Translations under genes and position numbers: made by a program
Notes under the pieces: model-generated
Told to the model about the DNA's origin: nothing
The model's input: the letters and a program-made list of their open reading frames with translations, nothing else
The model's database searches: none
Origin: Kolteria novifilia
GTDB taxonomy: Bacteria > Planctomycetota > Planctomycetia > Kolteriales > Kolteriaceae
Direction: 5' to 3'
Length of the DNA: 64,000 bases
Assembly (NCBI GenBank): GCA_007748055.1
Contig: CP036279.1
Location: 4,402,001 to 4,466,000 of the forward strand
Shown: positions 17,195 to 26,474 of the stretch, piece by piece
Numbering within the stretch: position 1 is the first letter of the stretch
Layout of the letters: each line of letters starts with the position of its first letter

Positions 17195-20182
17195 TTACAG
17201 CTCTTCGTCGTCGGCGAAGAAGGCGTCGAGCAATCCCTCACTGGTCGCCAGCGTCGCCGACTCGACCGATGACGTCGAGGAACTGAGCGAGATCCATCGA
17301 CCATGAATCCCGATGTCCCCATCGAGTCCGAAGACAAGGTCGACGCTGCTCGTGCTGGAAGTGGACGTCGACAGCGAGAAGGTTGCCGAGGAGCCGCGGA
17401 AGATCCCCCGCTGGTCGATGCCGGTGCTGTTGCTGATCCAGTAGCCGTTGAGGGGTTGATCGTCGGTCGTTCCGAAGACGGTCGGATCGGGCTGAAAAAA
17501 GGCCGTGATCGACGAGTTCCCCGCCGAGAGTGAGGCGATGTCGACGTCGGCCATGTCGAGCGTGCCGTCGGACATGATGCCGATTTGATCGGCCGTGAAC
17601 TCGTCGTCGAAGTAGCCGACCGCGGCGACGGTATAGGGATCCGTGCCACTGTCCGGCGGATTGCCGAAGGTGATGTTTCGCACCGTTCCAAGCGAATCGG
17701 TCAAGTCGCCCGTCTCGCCGGTGGTGATCGTCGGCATGTTGATGGTGACGTAGGTCGCGAGATCGGCGCGATAGAGCCCCAAGTCGTCGTCGCCGTCTCC
17801 GTCCCAGTCGCCGATGAGGGGAATGTCCGTCGAGAGCCCCACGGTCACGGTGACGAACGAGGAAGCGTCAAAGTTGAAGATGGGACTCGTGTTGATGATG
17901 AACTGCTCACCGCGGCGAATCCCGATGTTGACGCTGCCGTCGCCGGTGAAGTCACCGACAAAGCCGTTCTCGTCCGCGTTCCCGAAGGTGATCGTGAAGT
18001 ACTCACTCGCGTCGAAGCTGTTGATCGGGTCGCTGGTGTTGAAGATGAACTCGGCGGTGTCGGGGCGGTAGAGCCCGATGCCGTCGACATCGGCGGCGTT
18101 CGCGACCACCGTGAGGGTCACGGATGTCGAGGAGCTGTTGGTGGCGACCTGGAAGGTGACGCCGTTGGCGACGATGCGGTCACTCGAGTCGAGGTTGGCG
18201 AAGAGCCCCGTCACCGAACCGGCCGTCAGGATCGTGAAGCTGTCGCCGACTCCCGGAATGTACGAGGAGGTGTCGAACTCGATCAAGAGGTCGGCGTCGG
18301 TGATGTCGACCGTTCCCGACGCGTCGACGGACGTGAAGCTCGACGAACCTTGCAACTCGACGCCGAAGAGTCCATCGGAGTCGAACGAGAGATCGCCGGT
18401 GATCGACAACGTCCCCACCGTGCTCCCGGTGACGGGCGCCACGAGGGCGGAACTTCCCACGACGATGCCGGTGTCGCTGCTGCTGACGTCAAACGTTCCG
18501 AGCCCGCCGAGTACCGACCCGGCGTCGAGGTCGATGCCGTTGGCGATCGTCACGGTTCCGTCGCTGTCGACCGTGAGAACCGCTTCGGCTCCGAGTTCGG
18601 AAGTCACTTCGACCGGCGTGCTCGAGATCGTCACGTCGAGCGTCGTCGAACCGGAACCGAGATCGACGGTCGTGTTGACGACGCTGATGGTCGAGCCGGT
18701 GATCGTCCCTCCCTCCGAACCGAGGGTAAACGAGCCTCCGGAGCCGAGGATCAAGTCGTCGGTCACGTCGAGCGTGAGACTTCCGGCGATATCGCCCCAA
18801 ACCGTCAAGCCGCTGGCGTCGCTCACGCTGACACTCGAGCTCGAGTCGGCCTGTTGCAGGTTCAGCGTCGTCAAGTCGATCGACGAGTCGGTCAACGCGA
18901 TGTCGTCGGTTGCTCGCACGAGGGCCGCGCCGCTGACGGAGAACCCGGAGCTGTCCGCGGTGATCGACGTGCCGGCGATGAGGGCGAGATCGCCGCTGAT
19001 GGTGTTGCCGCCACCATCGAGAACGAGGGCCGTTTCGGTGGTGAGGAGAAGGTCGGCGACATCGCCTCCCAAGGTGAAGGTCCCGCCGCCGAAATCGTTG
19101 AAGTCGTTGCTCAGGTCGATGTCGACCCCGGTCGACGACGTGGCGGTGACTCCCGCCCCGTTGGTGTCGATCGTTCCGCTCTGGTAGATGTTGGCATTGG
19201 ACGTCAGCGTCACCGTTCCGGTCGAGTCGGTTTGGGTGATCCCCGAGATCGTCAAGTCACCGGAAGTCGTCGCGACCGTGATTCCCGCCCCGCTGCCGTC
19301 GGAGGAATTGACGGCGGTGATCGACCCGGCCTCTTGAACGCTGACGCTGACGTTGCCGCCGGCGGCGTCGCTGATGTTCGCGTCGAGGGTCCCGACCACT
19401 TCGTTGACCGTCACCGAGAGATCGCCCGCGGCCGACCCGGCATTGGTCACGCTCAAGTCGCCATTGACGAGGACGCCGCTGACCGTCGTTCCCGAACCCG
19501 TCGAGTCGGTGTCGATGATCGTGACATCGTCGGCATTGGTGATTGAGATCGTGCTTCCGTTGGTGTCGAGCGAGGTGGCGAGGGTCAGGTCGCCGGTCGA
19601 ACCGAGATTGAAAAACGCCGTCCCGTTGAGCGACAGGCTTCCGCTTTGGGTGACCGACGTCCCGTCGGCGGTAACGGACAGCGTGTTGGTTTCCGCGAAG
19701 GCGAAGTCGCCGGAGTTGGTGATCGCGGTGCCCGAGGTGAGGTTGATTGTTAGGGCCGCGTCGAAGTCGCCGACGGTCGTCGAGAGGTCGAAGGTATTGC
19801 TTCCCCCGCCCGTGATGGAGACGCTCGTGATTGTCGAACCGTCGTTGGCGAAACTGAGCGTGTCGGTTCCATCGCCCGTCACGGTGCCGCTGTCGTCGGT
19901 CCCGGAAAACGTGGTGCTCGAGAGGGTCAGCACCGATCCGTCGGTCGAGTCACCACTTCCAATCGTGGTCAGCGTCACCTCTTCGGAGCTGTCGAGGGTG
20001 ATCTGCAACTGCGTGGAGTTGGCAATGGTGAAGGTGGCCGGGGTGATCCGCTCACTGAGCGATTCAAACCCGAGAGGGCATCGAGCCACGTCGAGGCGGC
20101 GGAGTTTGGCGCTCTCGCCGAGGAATCGCCGCAGTCGGCGTCGAGGACTTCCAGTCTTCTTGGGAACGCAACGCAACGGCAT
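17195..20182 (-). CDS. large repetitive secreted/surface protein with beta-strand repeats and FG-GAP-like C-terminus
   Basis: A 995-residue, highly acidic, Ser/Thr/Gly/Asp-rich protein. The N-terminus is Arg-rich and then reads LGFESLSERITPATF, a variant of the LExR-type leader seen in many planctomycete exported proteins. Residues about 50-730 are short repeating beta-strand units (GDLSVT, GTLDAN, LTSNANIYQSG), like filamentous-haemagglutinin or autotransporter-type beta helices. Residues about 740-960 contain calcium-binding FG-GAP/VCBS-like motifs (VGDFTGDGSVNIGIRR, IGDWDGDGDDDLGLYR). The start is supported by GGAGGGAGACCC. It is probably extracellular; an adhesive or matrix role is inference. 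It is convergent with the AGCS gene across a REP-like hairpin. Confidence 0.8.
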   Translation of the reverse strand: MPLRCVPKKTGSPRRRLRRFLGESAKLRRLDVARCPLGFESLSERITPATFTIANSTQLQITLDSSEEVTLTTIGSGDSTDGSVLTLSSTTFSGTDDSGTVTGDGTDTLSFANDGSTITSVSITGGGSNTFDLSTTVGDFDAALTINLTSGTAITNSGDFAFAETNTLSVTADGTSVTQSGSLSLNGTAFFNLGSTGDLTLATSLDTNGSTISITNADDVTIIDTDSTGSGTTVSGVLVNGDLSVTNAGSAAGDLSVTVNEVVGTLDANISDAAGGNVSVSVQEAGSITAVNSSDGSGAGITVATTSGDLTISGITQTDSTGTVTLTSNANIYQSGTIDTNGAGVTATSSTGVDIDLSNDFNDFGGGTFTLGGDVADLLLTTETALVLDGGGNTISGDLALIAGTSITADSSGFSVSGAALVRATDDIALTDSSIDLTTLNLQQADSSSSVSVSDASGLTVWGDIAGSLTLDVTDDLILGSGGSFTLGSEGGTITGSTISVVNTTVDLGSGSTTLDVTISSTPVEVTSELGAEAVLTVDSDGTVTIANGIDLDAGSVLGGLGTFDVSSSDTGIVVGSSALVAPVTGSTVGTLSITGDLSFDSDGLFGVELQGSSSFTSVDASGTVDITDADLLIEFDTSSYIPGVGDSFTILTAGSVTGLFANLDSSDRIVANGVTFQVATNSSSTSVTLTVVANAADVDGIGLYRPDTAEFIFNTSDPINSFDASEYFTITFGNADENGFVGDFTGDGSVNIGIRRGEQFIINTSPIFNFDASSFVTVTVGLSTDIPLIGDWDGDGDDDLGLYRADLATYVTINMPTITTGETGDLTDSLGTVRNITFGNPPDSGTDPYTVAAVGYFDDEFTADQIGIMSDGTLDMADVDIASLSAGNSSITAFFQPDPTVFGTTDDQPLNGYWISNSTGIDQRGIFRGSSATFSLSTSTSSTSSVDLVFGLDGDIGIHGRWISLSSSTSSVESATLATSEGLLDAFFADDEEL

Positions 20183-20745
20183 GTCTTGGGTCTCCCTCCG
20201 TTGGCTCTACGGTCAGCACGTCAATCGAACGTGATGGGGGTCATGGTCGTCCGCTGGCGCCGAAGAGGTCTCGAATGGTCCAGCGACGAGTCATCTGAAT
20301 GGCCTAGGAAGGGGCACTGCTTAGGATTCCCAACGGCACATCGACGACGTCCCCGATCCATCTTACACCGAGTTTGGTGGGGAGTGGTCCGTCGAAGCGG
20401 AGATATGGCGCCAGGAGTGTAGGTTCGCCGTTGAGAATAAGAGGAACGTTCCGGTTGCGCTCGGATATGCGGGTTTTCGACGTCTGCCGCGGGTGCGAGA
20501 AGGACGCGTGAAGGGCTCAACGACCCATGGGCGAGCGACGGCCCGCAAGCACGCTGTTGACAGGAGCGGGTCGCGAGATCCGCTGTCGGCAAGTTCGTTG
20601 CGTGAAACTCCGCCCTCCGGTGGTGGGGGATCTCGCCGAGCCAACGGCGTCCTCACCGCATGCCCACGACGCGTGGGCATGGCACCCAAGAGAATCTTGT
20701 GCAGTGGATCGCCCCACCGTAGCGGGGCGCAGAATGAGCGGACTG
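20183..20745. other. intergenic region with one REP-like element
   Basis: This 563-base region separates the start of the 995-residue surface gene from the end of serine acetyltransferase. Apart from the REP-like hairpin at 20654-20690 I see no RNA gene or supported coding sequence; the short readings in it lack ribosome binding sites. Confidence 0.45.
20654..20690. repeat. REP-like hairpin repeat
   Basis: ATGCCCACG (20660-20668) pairs with CGTGGGCAT (20672-20680), followed by GGCACCCAAGAGA as in the 9681 copy. It lies about 60 bases beyond the stop of serine acetyltransferase. Confidence 0.75.
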
Positions 20746-21693
20746 CTAGACCCCTGCCCCCTTGGTCGCGCTGCTTTGATAGCCCTCGCGAATGCGGAGC
20801 TTCGGTTTCTCGAGCGTCACCAGCGTGTAGGGATCGACGCTATCCATGAGCCAAACACTGGAACCGACCACCGAGTGATGACCGACCACCGTCTCTCCGC
20901 CCAACACGGTCGCGTTGGCGTAGACGACGACATGGTCCTCAAGGGTGGGATGCCGTTTCTCATCGCGGATCAGCTTGCCCTCATCGTCCTTCGGGAAGCT
21001 CAAGGCGCCAAGCGTCACGCCCTGGTAGAGCTTGACGTAGTCGCCAATCTCACAGGTCGCGCCGATGACGACGCCGGTCCCGTGGTCGATGAAGAAGCTA
21101 CGGCCGATCGTCGCCCCCGGGTGAATGTCGATTCCCGTTTTCGAATGGGCGTACTCGGTCATGATGCGTGGAATGAGCGGCACCCCACGCCGGAAGAGCT
21201 CATGAGCGAGCCGATAGATGCAGACCGCTTCGACGCTTGGGTAGCAAAGGATCGTCTCGGTCGTCCCGGTGGAGGCCGGATCGCCGTCGTAGGCGGCATG
21301 GACATCGAGGGCGAGCATGCAGCGCAGATCGGGAATCGTGTTGAGAAAGTCGACCGCGACCTGCTGCCCCTTCCGTTCCAAGTCCTGGGTCGAGCAATTG
21401 GCGAACTTGGGATCGAGGCGGAGGGCCAACGCGATCTGCCGCGTGAGGTCGTCGTGCAACTCGACGAGCAGACCACCCACGTAGTACTGCACGTTGCTCA
21501 TGTGCAAGTTCTCGCGACGGCCGAAGCCCGGAAAAATGACCTCGAAGAGGTGGTCAAGGACTCGGATCACCTTCAGACGACTCGGCAACGGCTCATGGTC
21601 TAGATGGTGAATGGTGCAGTCTTCCACGTAGGTCGCCACGAGTCGATCGGTGAGAGAAGGAATGGTCTCTTTGAGCTGAAGATCTGTAGCCAT
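20746..21693 (-). CDS. cysE: serine O-acetyltransferase
   Basis: A 315-residue enzyme making O-acetylserine from serine and acetyl-CoA, the committed step of cysteine synthesis. The N-terminal half is the helical SAT domain. The C-terminal half is a left-handed beta-helix with hexapeptide repeats, including GIDIHPGATIGRSFFIDHG, GVVIGATCEIGDYVKLYQG and the catalytic His region. The long form (over 300 residues) resembles the EpsC-like or Bacteroidota-type enzyme rather than the 270-residue enterobacterial CysE. The C-terminal tail is basic and may modulate inhibition or partner binding. No cysteine synthase is adjacent. Confidence 0.9.
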   Translation of the reverse strand: MATDLQLKETIPSLTDRLVATYVEDCTIHHLDHEPLPSRLKVIRVLDHLFEVIFPGFGRRENLHMSNVQYYVGGLLVELHDDLTRQIALALRLDPKFANCSTQDLERKGQQVAVDFLNTIPDLRCMLALDVHAAYDGDPASTGTTETILCYPSVEAVCIYRLAHELFRRGVPLIPRIMTEYAHSKTGIDIHPGATIGRSFFIDHGTGVVIGATCEIGDYVKLYQGVTLGALSFPKDDEGKLIRDEKRHPTLEDHVVVYANATVLGGETVVGHHSVVGSSVWLMDSVDPYTLVTLEKPKLRIREGYQSSATKGAGV

Positions 21694-22308
21694 GACGACC
21701 CGTGCTCCTTGGTGCCGAAAGAACCTCGTCGCAAAATGGATTGTTCGACGCCCCTTGAGTGGCTCGGCGAAGCAAAGAGGTTCACTTCAGTTAGAATACG
21801 CAAGTTGTTCGTCCTGGAAGAGGGATTTGTCCGGTTCTCCCGGTTCTCCCACGTCCGTCTCTCCTATTCTCCGCAAACCGGGTGCCACGGAGGCGAAACA
21901 GTTCAAGTGACCAACTCGGCGGTCCCCAGCCAACGGATAGGAGCTTCCGGGGGACCTTGCGCATTGTGCGGGCCCCGGTGGGAAGAAGGCCGCGTTCGCT
22001 CCTTGCCGAGGGGATTCCCCCACCCCTAGCCCGGCGTTACGATGGACCAGCCCTTGTGGCGAACGCCGAATTCTGATACGCGCCGGCCACTTACCGATCC
22101 GCATCCCGACAAGTGTTTCTGGCACCGCGCTTCACGCGCGGTTGTCTCGGGTGGCCGAATCGTGCCCTGACCGACCGGAAAGTGACGGTTTGGGACTTTC
22201 GGGCTCGATCGACTCGGTCCATCATGAAGGGCATCGCGTCGATCACCGGGCGCCCGATGGCGGAGTCGGACGAACTTGGAGAGGACAGGCAGGCTGGGCT
22301 GAGCAGCG
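21694..22308. other. divergent intergenic region
   Basis: These 615 bases separate cysE (minus) from the 167-residue hypothetical gene (plus). A weak minus-strand -10-like TATTCT (21793-21798) could serve cysE. No RNA gene or supported small gene is seen. Confidence 0.4.
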
Positions 22309-22812
22309 ATGGACTACCAGATTGGTCCGCACACGAAGAAGTGTTTCGTCTCCGGCAAGGAGATCTCGCCCGGCGACAGTTACTACACCGCTGTCATCGA
22401 GACGGTCACCGGTCTGGAACGGCGCGACTATCGCGTCGAGCACTGGACGGGACCGCCGGAGGAGGCGCTGGGCTTTTGGCGAAGCCGGCTGCCTGAGGAC
22501 AAGGACGCGGGCAAGCCGAAGCCGGTGACGGTCGAGGCAATGCTGGCGCTCTTTGAGCAATTTGCCGAGGAAACGGAAGATCCGAAGAGGCGGCAGCTCC
22601 ACTACGTCCTGGCTCTATTGTTGATGCGGCGAAAGGCATTGAAATTGCATGATGTTCAGCAGGACGGCGAGCATGAGGTTCTCATCTTCCGCCGTCCGCG
22701 TTCAAAGGAAAACTTGCCGGTCATGGATCCGGGCCTCAAAGAGACTGAAGTCGACCGGCTCGAGGAAGAGCTGGCGGAGTTGCTTGGAACAGCACCCTCC
22801 CCGAGCGAATGA
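22309..22812 (+). CDS. conserved hypothetical protein, 167 aa
   Basis: An acidic cytoplasmic protein. Its start reads IGPHTKKCFVSGKEISPGDSYY, with a single Cys in a beta-hairpin-like context. It then has VEHWTGPPEEALGFWRSRLP and an ALLLMRRKALKLHD helix. The family appears conserved beside envelope lipoprotein genes in planctomycetes as far as I can judge; no function is established. The lipoprotein gene follows after only 10 bases, so the two are probably co-transcribed. Confidence 0.8.
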   Translation: MDYQIGPHTKKCFVSGKEISPGDSYYTAVIETVTGLERRDYRVEHWTGPPEEALGFWRSRLPEDKDAGKPKPVTVEAMLALFEQFAEETEDPKRRQLHYVLALLLMRRKALKLHDVQQDGEHEVLIFRRPRSKENLPVMDPGLKETEVDRLEEELAELLGTAPSPSE

Positions 22813-22822
22813 AGAGATCTCC

Positions 22823-23785
22823 ATGCGAAAGACGTCCGCCGCTCTCTTGATGCTCCTCGCCGTCATCGCCGGCTGTAGTTCCGTGCGTCCTCGCGCGACG
22901 ACCATCAAGCAAAACAAGCCCCCAAGTGATCCGGAAGTGGCGCAAATCGTCGCCAAAATCAACGAGAACGCGACCAAAATCAAGTCACTTCAGTGCAATC
23001 ACGTCGACATCAACGGCTCTTCCGAGGGGCAGGTCTACACACTCAACGCGAAGATGGCCTACCAGGACGATCACCGTTTTCGGCTCCTGGGACGCTTCGC
23101 GGGCCACTCCGAACTCGACCTCGGTTCCAACGAGAACGAGATCTGGTTTTGGGTCGCTCGGATGAAGCCGCCGACCGTCTTCGTTTGTAACCGAGAGGAT
23201 CTCTCTCGTGTAAAGCTTGCAATTCCTTTCCAACCCGACTGGATCATGGACATCTTGGGCGTCAGTCCGATCGACCGGGAAGAAAATACGCTCGAGCAGA
23301 GCCAAGCGTCGCAGTTCACCCTCTTGGCCGAGGAATCGACGCCCGGTGGCTCCACCGTCATCCGCCGCACCTACATTGACCGCGACAGCGGCCGCATCAG
23401 CGGCTACGAACTCTTCGACGACAACTACAACCGCATCGTCCGGGCGCATGTCGTCGAATACCACGACGACACGAGTCTGGGCATCTACGTCCCCCGCAAG
23501 GTGAAGCTCGAATGGCCGGAAGTCGACACCAAGCTGACCGTCAGCCTGCGTAGTCGTCAAATCGAGATCAACAAGATCACTTCCGACTTCGCCGCCAACG
23601 TCTTTCGCCGCAGCGAGTACGACAACACCAAGGTCGTCGACCTCGCCAACCCGACTGCCTCTGGTCGAGGAATCGGCATGAGCGGCTATCGGGGCCCCGC
23701 CAGCGCGGAGAACCTCACCGCCCGCACGCCGGTCCAGCTACGTGGCGCCATCGAACCAGCTCCGACCGATCCCGTCGTCCGCTAG
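22823..23785 (+). CDS. lipoprotein, possible LolA/LolB-like fold
   Basis: A 320-residue lipoprotein with signal and lipobox (LAVIAGCSS). The body begins with a helix (VAQIVAKINENATKIKSLQCNH split by polar residues). Long antiparallel strands follow, including the MAYQDDHRFRLLGRF and RRTYIDRDSGRISGYELFD segments. This is the helix-then-beta-sheet order of outer-membrane lipoprotein-sorting-protein-like folds. No residue pattern proves lipid carriage. The ATG at 22823 has GAAGAGATCTCC upstream and gives a proper signal peptide. It sits 10 bases after the 167-residue gene and faces the GT2 gene. Confidence 0.75.
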   Translation: MRKTSAALLMLLAVIAGCSSVRPRATTIKQNKPPSDPEVAQIVAKINENATKIKSLQCNHVDINGSSEGQVYTLNAKMAYQDDHRFRLLGRFAGHSELDLGSNENEIWFWVARMKPPTVFVCNREDLSRVKLAIPFQPDWIMDILGVSPIDREENTLEQSQASQFTLLAEESTPGGSTVIRRTYIDRDSGRISGYELFDDNYNRIVRAHVVEYHDDTSLGIYVPRKVKLEWPEVDTKLTVSLRSRQIEINKITSDFAANVFRRSEYDNTKVVDLANPTASGRGIGMSGYRGPASAENLTARTPVQLRGAIEPAPTDPVVR

Positions 23786-23868
23786 CGAGGTTGTCTCATC
23801 TCCGGTTTCTTGGAGAGTCGACGAGGCGACGCGATCCCGCGCAGCACGTTCACCGGACACGTGTGTTC

Positions 23869-23906
23869 CCCACATGCCCACGCAAACGTGGGGCGAGGCA
23901 CTCGGC
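23869..23906. repeat. REP-like hairpin repeat (degenerate)
   Basis: CACATGCCCACG and ACGTGGGGCGAGGCACTCGG form a degraded copy of the GCATGCCCACG/CGTGGGCATGGC element. It lies between two converging genes, as most copies do. Confidence 0.5.
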
Positions 23907-23926
23907 GAATTGCTGTTCAAAGGGAA

Positions 23927-24985
23927 CTACGCGCTACGGCCGTAGCGATTGGGTGGGACGCTGGAGCGATCCTGGGCATTGCTGGATGATTCCTCGAAGC
24001 CCATCGTCTCCCGGACGATCCAGAGGGGACGGCCTTTGACTTGATCATAGATGCGGCCGATGTACTCCCCCACGATCCCAAGACACAGGAGCTGAATCCC
24101 GCCGAGAAAAAGGATCGCGATGACGATCGTCGCGAAGCCAGGGACCGGTTCCATGCCGATCTTCGCGAACGACTCCCGAAAGACCCGCTGAACCAGCGTG
24201 AAGACCGCTCCGCAGAATGCAACCGACGAGACCAGAAAGCCGAGCCGAGTCGCGAGCCGCAGCGGCTCGCTGGAGAAGGAAAAGATGCCGTCGACCGCGA
24301 GGTTGACGAGCTTGCGGAAGGTGTATTGCGGTTCGCCCGCCGCGCGGCCGTGACGTTCGTACTCGAGGCCGACCTGGCGGAAGCCGATCCAGGCACGCAT
24401 GCCGCGAACGAATCGGTGCTGCTCGGGCATGCTGTTGAGCACGTCGACTACCTTGCGATCCATCAGGCAAAAGTCGCCCGAGTCGATCGCGATCGGCGTC
24501 TCCGACATCCGCGCGAGCACGCGGTAGAAGGCGAAGTAGCAGAAGCGCTTGAGGGCGTTTTCCTTCCGCTTGCGACGCACGGCGTAGACCACCTCGTAGC
24601 CCTCGCGCCACTTCGCGATGAATCGGTGGAGTTCCTCGGGGGGATCCTGCAAGTCGGCGTCGATAACGATGACCGCGTCGCCGGACGCGTGTGCGATCCC
24701 GGCGGAGACCGCCGCTTGGTGACCGAAATTGCGGGCGAACCGGATAACGCGCCAGTGGGGATCGCGCGACGCGATCTCCTCGACCTTCTCCCAGGTCTCG
24801 TGACGCGACCCGTCGTCGACGAGGATGATTTCGTAGGCTTCTTCCCACTTCCGCGCCGCGGCCGTGAGGCGTTCGTGGAGTCGGTCGAGAACGGCGAACT
24901 CGTTGTAGCAGGGAACGACGACCGAAACGAGAGGGGTCGACGTCTCCCGGTTGGACCCGGGGACGTGCGTCAGCTTGTAGGTCAC
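23927..24985 (-). CDS. GT2 glycosyltransferase, polyprenyl-phosphate sugar transferase type (GtrB/DPM1-like)
   Basis: A 352-residue enzyme with an N-terminal GT-A domain and two C-terminal membrane helices. It should attach a sugar from a nucleotide donor to a polyprenyl phosphate on the cytoplasmic face. Motifs include VSVVVPCYNE, ILVDDGSRHETW, the DXD-like IDADLQDPPE and the QHRFVRGMRAWIGF acceptor loop. The helices are around residues 240-265 and 275-305 (FATIVIAILFLGGIQLL). GTG start with GAGGTGCG upstream. It closes a block before the repeat array and may serve the surface-polymer genes at 29.6-34.8 kb. Confidence 0.88.
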   Translation of the reverse strand: MTYKLTHVPGSNRETSTPLVSVVVPCYNEFAVLDRLHERLTAAARKWEEAYEIILVDDGSRHETWEKVEEIASRDPHWRVIRFARNFGHQAAVSAGIAHASGDAVIVIDADLQDPPEELHRFIAKWREGYEVVYAVRRKRKENALKRFCYFAFYRVLARMSETPIAIDSGDFCLMDRKVVDVLNSMPEQHRFVRGMRAWIGFRQVGLEYERHGRAAGEPQYTFRKLVNLAVDGIFSFSSEPLRLATRLGFLVSSVAFCGAVFTLVQRVFRESFAKIGMEPVPGFATIVIAILFLGGIQLLCLGIVGEYIGRIYDQVKGRPLWIVRETMGFEESSSNAQDRSSVPPNRYGRSA

Positions 24986-25140
24986 CTTCGCACCTCGTCA
25001 GGCGGGACCACGGTCCGGCCGTCATCTTCCATGACTTCGGGTCGGAATACGAACGCGGGCAGTCCGCGCGCGTCTCGACGCGGGGCCATCTTCAGCAAAA
25101 CTCAAAATGTGACAAGCGCAATCCGGTTAGGCGGTGCGAC

Positions 25141-25275
25141 GCATTCTGGGCCAACCCCCGTTGCTCCGCATTCTGGGCCAACCCCGGTTGCTCTGCATTC
25201 TGGGCTAGCCCCGGTTGCTCTGCATTCTGGGCTAGCCCCGGTTGCTCCGCATTCTGGGCTAGCCCCGGTTGCTCC
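25141..25275. repeat. five tandem 27-bp repeats
   Basis: Five exact-length units start at 25141, 25168, 25195, 25222 and 25249. Each begins GCATTCTGGG and continues CTAGCCCCGGTTGCTC with small variations. The 3' half of the unit is the same sequence that opens the long repeat immediately downstream. The units therefore look like an expansion at the edge of the long array. There are no unique spacers, so it is not CRISPR. Confidence 0.9.
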
Positions 25276-25736
25276 GCTACCGGGGCGGCGAAGCCGCAAG
25301 AAGTCGCGGGCGGGGGTCGCGCTCCGGGAATCGATGGTTGACGCCCAAAGAGGAATCGCGGGTGGGGGTTGCGCTCCGGGAGTGAATGGTTCCCGCCCAA
25401 AGTGAGTCGTGCCCGAGACTTCCCACCGACTCCGTCGGCCCCGGTTGAATCAACCGGGGGTAGCCCTTGCGGGAGTTGTTCTCACTCAAATGGGCTAGCC
25501 CCGGTTGCTCCGCTACCGGGGCGGCGAAGCCGCAAGAAGTCGCGGGCAGGGGTCGCGCTCCGGGAATCGATGGTTCCCGCACAAAGAGGAATCGCGGGTG
25601 GAGGTCGCGCTCCGGGAATCGATGGTTCCCGCACAAAGTGAGTCTCGCCCGAGACTTCCCACCGACTCCGTCGGCCCCGGTTGAATCAACCGGGGGTAGC
25701 CCTTGCGGGAGTTGTTCTCACAAATGGGCTAGTGCA

Positions 25737-26474
25737 TCATCCATTCTTAATTTTTGGGTAGAGTCGGGCCAGTTTGGTGCGTGCTTCGTCGATTTGTAGT
25801 TGCCAGTCGACGCCGCGCTGCTTCTGGTTGGTCTGATCGGACCAAGCCCCGATTTCGTCTCGTAATTCGTCGAGTTCGCCGACGCGTCGACCGGTCAGAC
25901 ACTGTCGTGTCATCGCGCTCAGTTCGCATTCGGCGACGTTTAGCCAGCTCCCATGCTTCGGAGTGTAGACGAACGTGATTCGCTTGACATAGGCACGTGC
26001 CACGGCAGGCTCAAACAACTCGTAGAACGCTCCCTTGGTGTGGGTGTTTAGGTTGTCGAGAACCAGCGTCACTTGCTGGCAATCGGCGTAGCGAGTGTCG
26101 AGCAGTTGCGCGACCTCTTGCGCCCAATCAACCTTGGTGCGTTGCGACCTGGCCGTCGCTTGGCGAAAACCTGAAAGCGGCTCGCTGAACATGAAGATGC
26201 TCGCCGTTCCGTTTCGTTCATACTCGTAATCGACTCGCTTGGGATGGTCCTTGGCAGCTTCAATCGGCTGCCTTGTTTCTTTGATCAGCTGGACCGGTTG
26301 CTCGTCCATGCAAATGACCGGATGGTCTGCATCGTAGGGTCTTTCATAGGTTTCGAGGACTTCCTCCATGCAAGCGACGAACTCAGCGTCGTTCTCGGGG
26401 GGGATCACCCAATAGTCGATCATACGCTTGGTCATGCGATTTTTTTTAGCGTCTTGCGAACGGTCTCGGGACAA
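25737..26474 (-). CDS. IS630-type transposase, catalytic part (orfB)
   Basis: A 245-residue DDE domain. The acidic residues are seen in VICMDEQPV, in VLDNLNTHTKG and in the HGSWLNVAECEL motif that is diagnostic of the IS630/Tc1-mariner group. The first 11 residues overlap orfA in another frame, so the natural product is probably a frameshift fusion. The sequence is intact. Confidence 0.9.
   Translation of the reverse strand: MSRDRSQDAKKNRMTKRMIDYWVIPPENDAEFVACMEEVLETYERPYDADHPVICMDEQPVQLIKETRQPIEAAKDHPKRVDYEYERNGTASIFMFSEPLSGFRQATARSQRTKVDWAQEVAQLLDTRYADCQQVTLVLDNLNTHTKGAFYELFEPAVARAYVKRITFVYTPKHGSWLNVAECELSAMTRQCLTGRRVGELDELRDEIGAWSDQTNQKQRGVDWQLQIDEARTKLARLYPKIKNG

Noticed and set aside
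17585-19546. 653-residue plus-strand open reading opposite the repetitive surface protein
   Set aside because: It is antisense to a low-complexity Ser/Thr/Gly/Asp-rich gene and has no family resemblance or ribosome binding site.
25141-25275. Regular 27-bp repeats suggesting a CRISPR array
   Set aside because: The units are directly joined without spacers and grade into the long repeat; no cas gene is nearby.
24041-25405. 454-residue plus-strand open reading opposite the GT2 gene
   Set aside because: Antisense to a clear GT2 transferase and then runs into the repeat array.
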